Assembly: GCA_033002965.1 (NCBI GenBank)
Contig: JAURVB010013638.1
Coordinates: forward strand, 62,001-126,000
DNA length: 64,000 nucleotides
Direction: 5' to 3'
Source: Piper betle
Taxonomy: Eukaryota; Streptophyta; Magnoliopsida; Piperales; Piperaceae
Below the pieces are notes generated by a model. It saw nothing but the letters and a program-made list of their open reading frames with translations. It was not told where the DNA came from and ran no database searches. The position numbers were made by a program, and so were the translations under genes. Below are positions 59,728 to 64,000 of the stretch, in pieces; the stretch's first letter is position 1, and every line of letters begins with the position of its first letter.

Positions 59728-62700
59728 GTAGTTCCTGCATTTAACTGGGGTTATATGTAGACCGCAAAAGTGGATTTTGGGCAGTTGATGGCTTGAAATT
59801 TGGCACAATCAGATCCCGTTTCTGGCAGTTTTTTTGTGTTCTACTTTGGACACAAGATTGTAGAAGTCACTTATCTTCTTTTTCTTTTCTGTGATCCAAT
59901 TGCTCTCCCTTGTACCAGGTTTCGCCCTTCCTCTGTTTTTTTTGCTCACAATTGCTTAGGGCAACTGGATTAATGAACCACAAAAACCTTCACTTCAGAT
60001 GAAGACAAAATTTTGTAAGGAATGTTTGATACCTGAAACTGAATAAAACACGTTATCCAGGTATAGCAACTCAATTTTTATACTAGTAGCAGTGTTCAAA
60101 ACTTACTGCAGATGAGGCATGTTGCAAGTTCACCTACTGATAAGATACGATTTCTTAGCAAAATATTGTCAATGGTTACCATATATTTGCTTTCCACGGT
60201 CTTGGCTTGTTTTTGCAGTTAATTTAGCGTGTCAGCATTGCATATTCATGAATCAACTAAGTTTATTAAAATATGTTCCTAAGTAATAATAGTCTCACGA
60301 TAATAATTGAGGCTGTGTCTCAGGGCATTTTTTGTGTGTTGCGCTATGAGTGCCTGTATAGCTTTGGGGCTAGCATGCAGTTTAGAAAAAGAGGAAAAGG
60401 AAAAGTGTTTACATGTCACTGCAATAACTATTCAGCGCTCTGTAGTAGGAGCATATCAACTTTAACTATCACAAAATTAGGAATCATTTGATGTGGCTCT
60501 TAATTAGAAACAGAAAATTTAGCTTTCTATCCTCTTCAACACAAGTAATTGTAAAAATATTTACAAAACCATAATTAGCAGTATAACTGTATCTCCATCA
60601 ATATGTAGATTTGAACATTTCACCTCCACTCATCCTGAAAGGAGAATACTGAAGATCAACACGTGATATTGATTTACAACTTTGTGAACATGATTTAATT
60701 TTGATTATTTTGTTTCCTCTTAACAGTTAAAAAGTAGTCGAATAATTTCTTTGTATTCATCATTATTGCTCTGATATATGTAGATTGCTTTGATCATGTA
60801 AAATTGTTTTATCTGATTTGCCAATATATTGAACTGACATTCATGGTCTTCTGGCAATTTCATTTGTGGAGTAAAGACAAATTACAGAAGTGCTCTATTT
60901 GTTAACTAAACTAAAAAAATTCATGTCTGGTCTTTACGTTCAGATTCCTACTGCATTCAGTATAAACATTTGCCTGAACATTTGCTTATGACTATTTCTA
61001 AATTCTTATAAACATGAATCACACTTTTCATTTAATATGTTGCTCTCTGTTTAATTATTTTTCAAAGTTATTCTATTAATGTGGAAGCTTGAATTTGGAA
61101 AGCCATTCAGCTATTCTTGGGAACATGTTGTGTTTGTTCTAAATTTGTTTTTATGCCCCTTGCTCGTATGAGAACTCCGGTAGACTATTTGATTTCAGTG
61201 AGCATGACCGAGATACTTATAATATTGTAATCTTTTGATAGAACCTTTCGCAGAGGTGAATGCTGACTCTTCTAGGCGTTGCATCAACGAATATGCGCAT
61301 ATGCGCATACAGTGAAGAAATGGTAAGAGTCTGACAACTGTTCACGGCTTGAAGAAATAATACAGCTACAGTAATATCTTGAAGGATATTGGAAAGGAAT
61401 TCCGTTGTAATGGTACTGTTGTCCAGGATCCTGAACTTGGCCTGTTTCTTTTCCTTCTCGTTCATGGCATTATTTGTTAAGCATTTGCATTGAAGGTTAA
61501 TTTTTTACTTTTTTGTGGCTTATTCAGCTGCAAAGTGACCAAAGAACACCTCCAACTTTCTTGTTCGGGTACGTCAAATAACTGGTTATAGAATGTTATA
61601 ATAACTGATCATAGAATGTTATGAAAACTGTTGTTGGTAGGTTTGTTTTTTGATTAACCATATCCTGATGGTGGGTATTTTTGTTTTCTCGAATGCGTAG
61701 GCTGGCATTGTGAAGAAAGAGCTCAGCAAAATACATGGTTTTTGAGCCCTCTGCCTTTGTCATGTTCTTGTATGTTATTGCAGTGGTGTGATCCCTAAAT
61801 GAGCGAAGAGCTTGCGAATAACTACATGTTGGTGCATCATCATTCCTATATTTTGACTCAGTTTCATGCTCGGTGAAATCAGATTGGTATAGGGAGAGAC
61901 GATGACCGTTGTTTTCTAAGTAACATTGTGCTGACCTCGTGCGTGTATTGTGCTGTTTGTAGTGTGTGTTCAGTGGAACGTCCATCTTCTCTGTTTCTCT
62001 CTGATCTTCTTCTTTTAATCTTTATTTTCATTACTCTATCTATATTCAATCCAGAGATAATAATTTCCAACAAAAAAATTTATGAAATGACTCTTGACAA
62101 GGTGATTGAATTGTTTTTTTTAGTTATTACTACTCCCCAAGTCCTGACAATTGTTTTGTAATTATCAGCTTGTAGTTGATTGCTATCCCTTTTATTTTTT
62201 AAAAAATAAAATTATTTATCATTCTTTTAACCTGTATTTTTTATTATAAATTTTGCTGCGACAATAAAGAATACACTCTTAAATTGTATTAGGGCCCCAA
62301 AAAAAAAACTTACAGTAAGTGTCGTATGTCTATATACAAGTCACTAATTAACCCAAAATTAGTGTATGATTAACCCAACAAATTTGGAGGCAAACATTGA
62401 AACGATGAAGAACGGGCACTCGTGGTGATAGTAGCACAAAATAGATTAAATTATGTATACTTACAAAATTCACTTCTATTACTTAGTGTAATTTGCTTTA
62501 TTAATCAACCATATTTCTAATAATTCGTACCCACGTAAATACTAATTAAATTAAAAATTCTACTAGACTAGTGCCTTTTTTCTTTCTTTCTTTGCCCCCT
62601 ATTTTTTAAAAATAGATGTACGAACCATACTCACCAACCCTTTGGTCTAATGTTAGATTCACGTACTGTCTAGTCTAATGTTAGACTGGATTTTAAGGAA

Positions 62701-64000
62701 GAAACACCACGGCGGCTCGACCATCATCACCTCTTTCGATGGCCAAACCCTAATTGGTTGACTTTTGTTAGTTTTGTGCATATAAAAATTCTCACTTATA
62801 TTCGTCTCTAATTTAAATTTTTGATTAGTATTCTGCGGTAAGGTCAATATGGCGCGTGGCTATAAGACCCAATCAAATATAACCAAATCATCCTCCATTA
62901 AATATTACAATTGGCAATTTTAAAATTTTGGTAATAAATGAGTACTATCACCGATACATATATAGTTCTGGATTAGGTCTTAGTAAATTTTTTGTTGTCT
63001 TCCATTAAATCTTCTTTCTTGTGTGATTATTAACTTTATAATGAGTAAATGTCACTATAAAGCTGATTTGTAAACGTCAATAAAAGAAGGCAAAAAATAT
63101 TATAGAATGCTAAGCATTTGAAACTAATTTCTATGTCTTACGTCTTTGTTTCTACGTAGGCATGGAAGTTTAGTTAACAAGTAGAGGAGATCCTTTAATT
63201 ATTTTTTCGGTAAGTAAAAATTATATATTTAAATATTAAGTTCAATATGATGTTTACAATTTAATTGAACCTGGTTGAACAAAATATACCGAATATTCCT
63301 TAATAATCTAATGTATTGTCCAATAAGAGGAAGTAATAAACCCAGTATGCGGTCATCGCCTTCAGATCGCAATCTAATGGTTTATTTGATTTTGCAATAC
63401 AATTAGGGTTGTAAATCACTCGTTATATCGAATACAAAACGGTTAAAATATAATTGATTTTTATCATTTTCAAAACATCTATAATATTTTGACCTAATAT
63501 TACAAGTCAAAATTTATTATTTTAAAAACATTTATAAAAATATAATATAATTAAGATGATTATTAAATTGAATACTTATTAATATAAATATAATATTTCA
63601 AATAAAATTATTAGTTTTTTTATAAATCGATAAAATGATTATATTTGACCATTTCTATTTTATTTTAAATCAATTTCATAATTTTTTACCATTTATTTGA
63701 TTATGTATTTATTTAGCAAAAACATTTGGAGTAGTTTTATCCCATTGTAATTTAAAAGGTCCATAAAATGATAAATTGACCAACAATTTACAATCCTTGT
63801 TATATGATTATACTAGTTGAAGTACACTGTACTATACCTTTTGTTTTTATAAGTATTACTCACCAATAACATTATAATATCCTTAAATTATTTTTACATC
63901 AAATATCTATCAGATAATTTATAATTTATTAATGACAATAATATATGGATATTTAATTTGAGTTAACCATTTTAAATAATAACTTAAGCCAATCAGCTTA
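59728..64000. other. CLMP1 3' flank and gene-free spacer
   Basis: About 59728-60050 probably includes the CLMP1 3' untranslated region (AATAAAA at about 60041). Beyond it the sequence is AT-rich with no ORF, RNA or bounded repeat that I can support. The ORFs of 60-129 codons between 60.2 and 62.9 kb show no recognisable domain. Confidence 0.45.

Noticed and set aside
1..64000. CRISPR arrays, bacterial operons or phage genes
   Set aside because: The repeats are satellite, microsatellite or transposon repeats and the genes are spliced plant genes; nothing prokaryotic is seen.

Overview
The window is plant nuclear DNA. The evidence is spliced genes with orthologs known from land plants (AT-hook AHL protein, retromer VPS35, PIRL leucine-rich-repeat protein, CLMP1/Phox-type TPR-PB1 protein, chloroplast outer-envelope OEP7), large AT-rich intergenic stretches, and abundant LTR-type and miniature transposons. 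GC-rich first exons beside AT-rich spacers suggest a monocot, probably not a grass; this is inference and the species cannot be named from here.

Layout. 1-18.1 kb is a degenerate tandem array of a ~0.8 kb AT-rich unit (about eight copies, each with a TTA-type microsatellite), broken up by four insertions of one TGTAACACCCC...GGGTTTTACA family (called A-D here). Three of these have clear 5-bp target duplications, and D lies inside C in inverse orientation. The array ends a few hundred bases upstream of the AHL gene (18.95-21.12 kb, +). 21.1-24.6 kb is intergenic, with a miniature transposon and a polygalacturonase relic. The 22-exon VPS35 gene fills 31.17-24.57 kb (-); its coding sequence follows the family closely except for four one-base indels confined to exons 4 and 6. 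31.2-37.9 kb is gene-poor, with a 0.3 kb direct duplication and TA tracts. The PIRL gene (38.54-40.48 kb, +) is followed by a Ty3/Gypsy element (40.9-48.8 kb, -), probably Reina-like, decayed, and itself split by a fifth copy (E) of the family. 48.8-53 kb is AT-rich and holds a GC-rich fold-back element with double hairpins at both ends (50.99-51.61 kb). An OEP7-like gene without an AUG lies at 53.16-53.37 kb (+). Two more miniature elements follow (54.9 and 56.3 kb), then the intronless-CDS CLMP1 gene (57.34-59.73 kb, +). 59.7-64 kb shows no gene.

The genes are ordinary housekeeping or regulatory plant genes with no operon-like relation to one another. The unusual material is in the repeats: the nested insertion history, the GC-rich double-hairpin element, the hairpin element next to CLMP1, and a transposon carrying a tRNA-like module. 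I found no clearly new multi-gene system.
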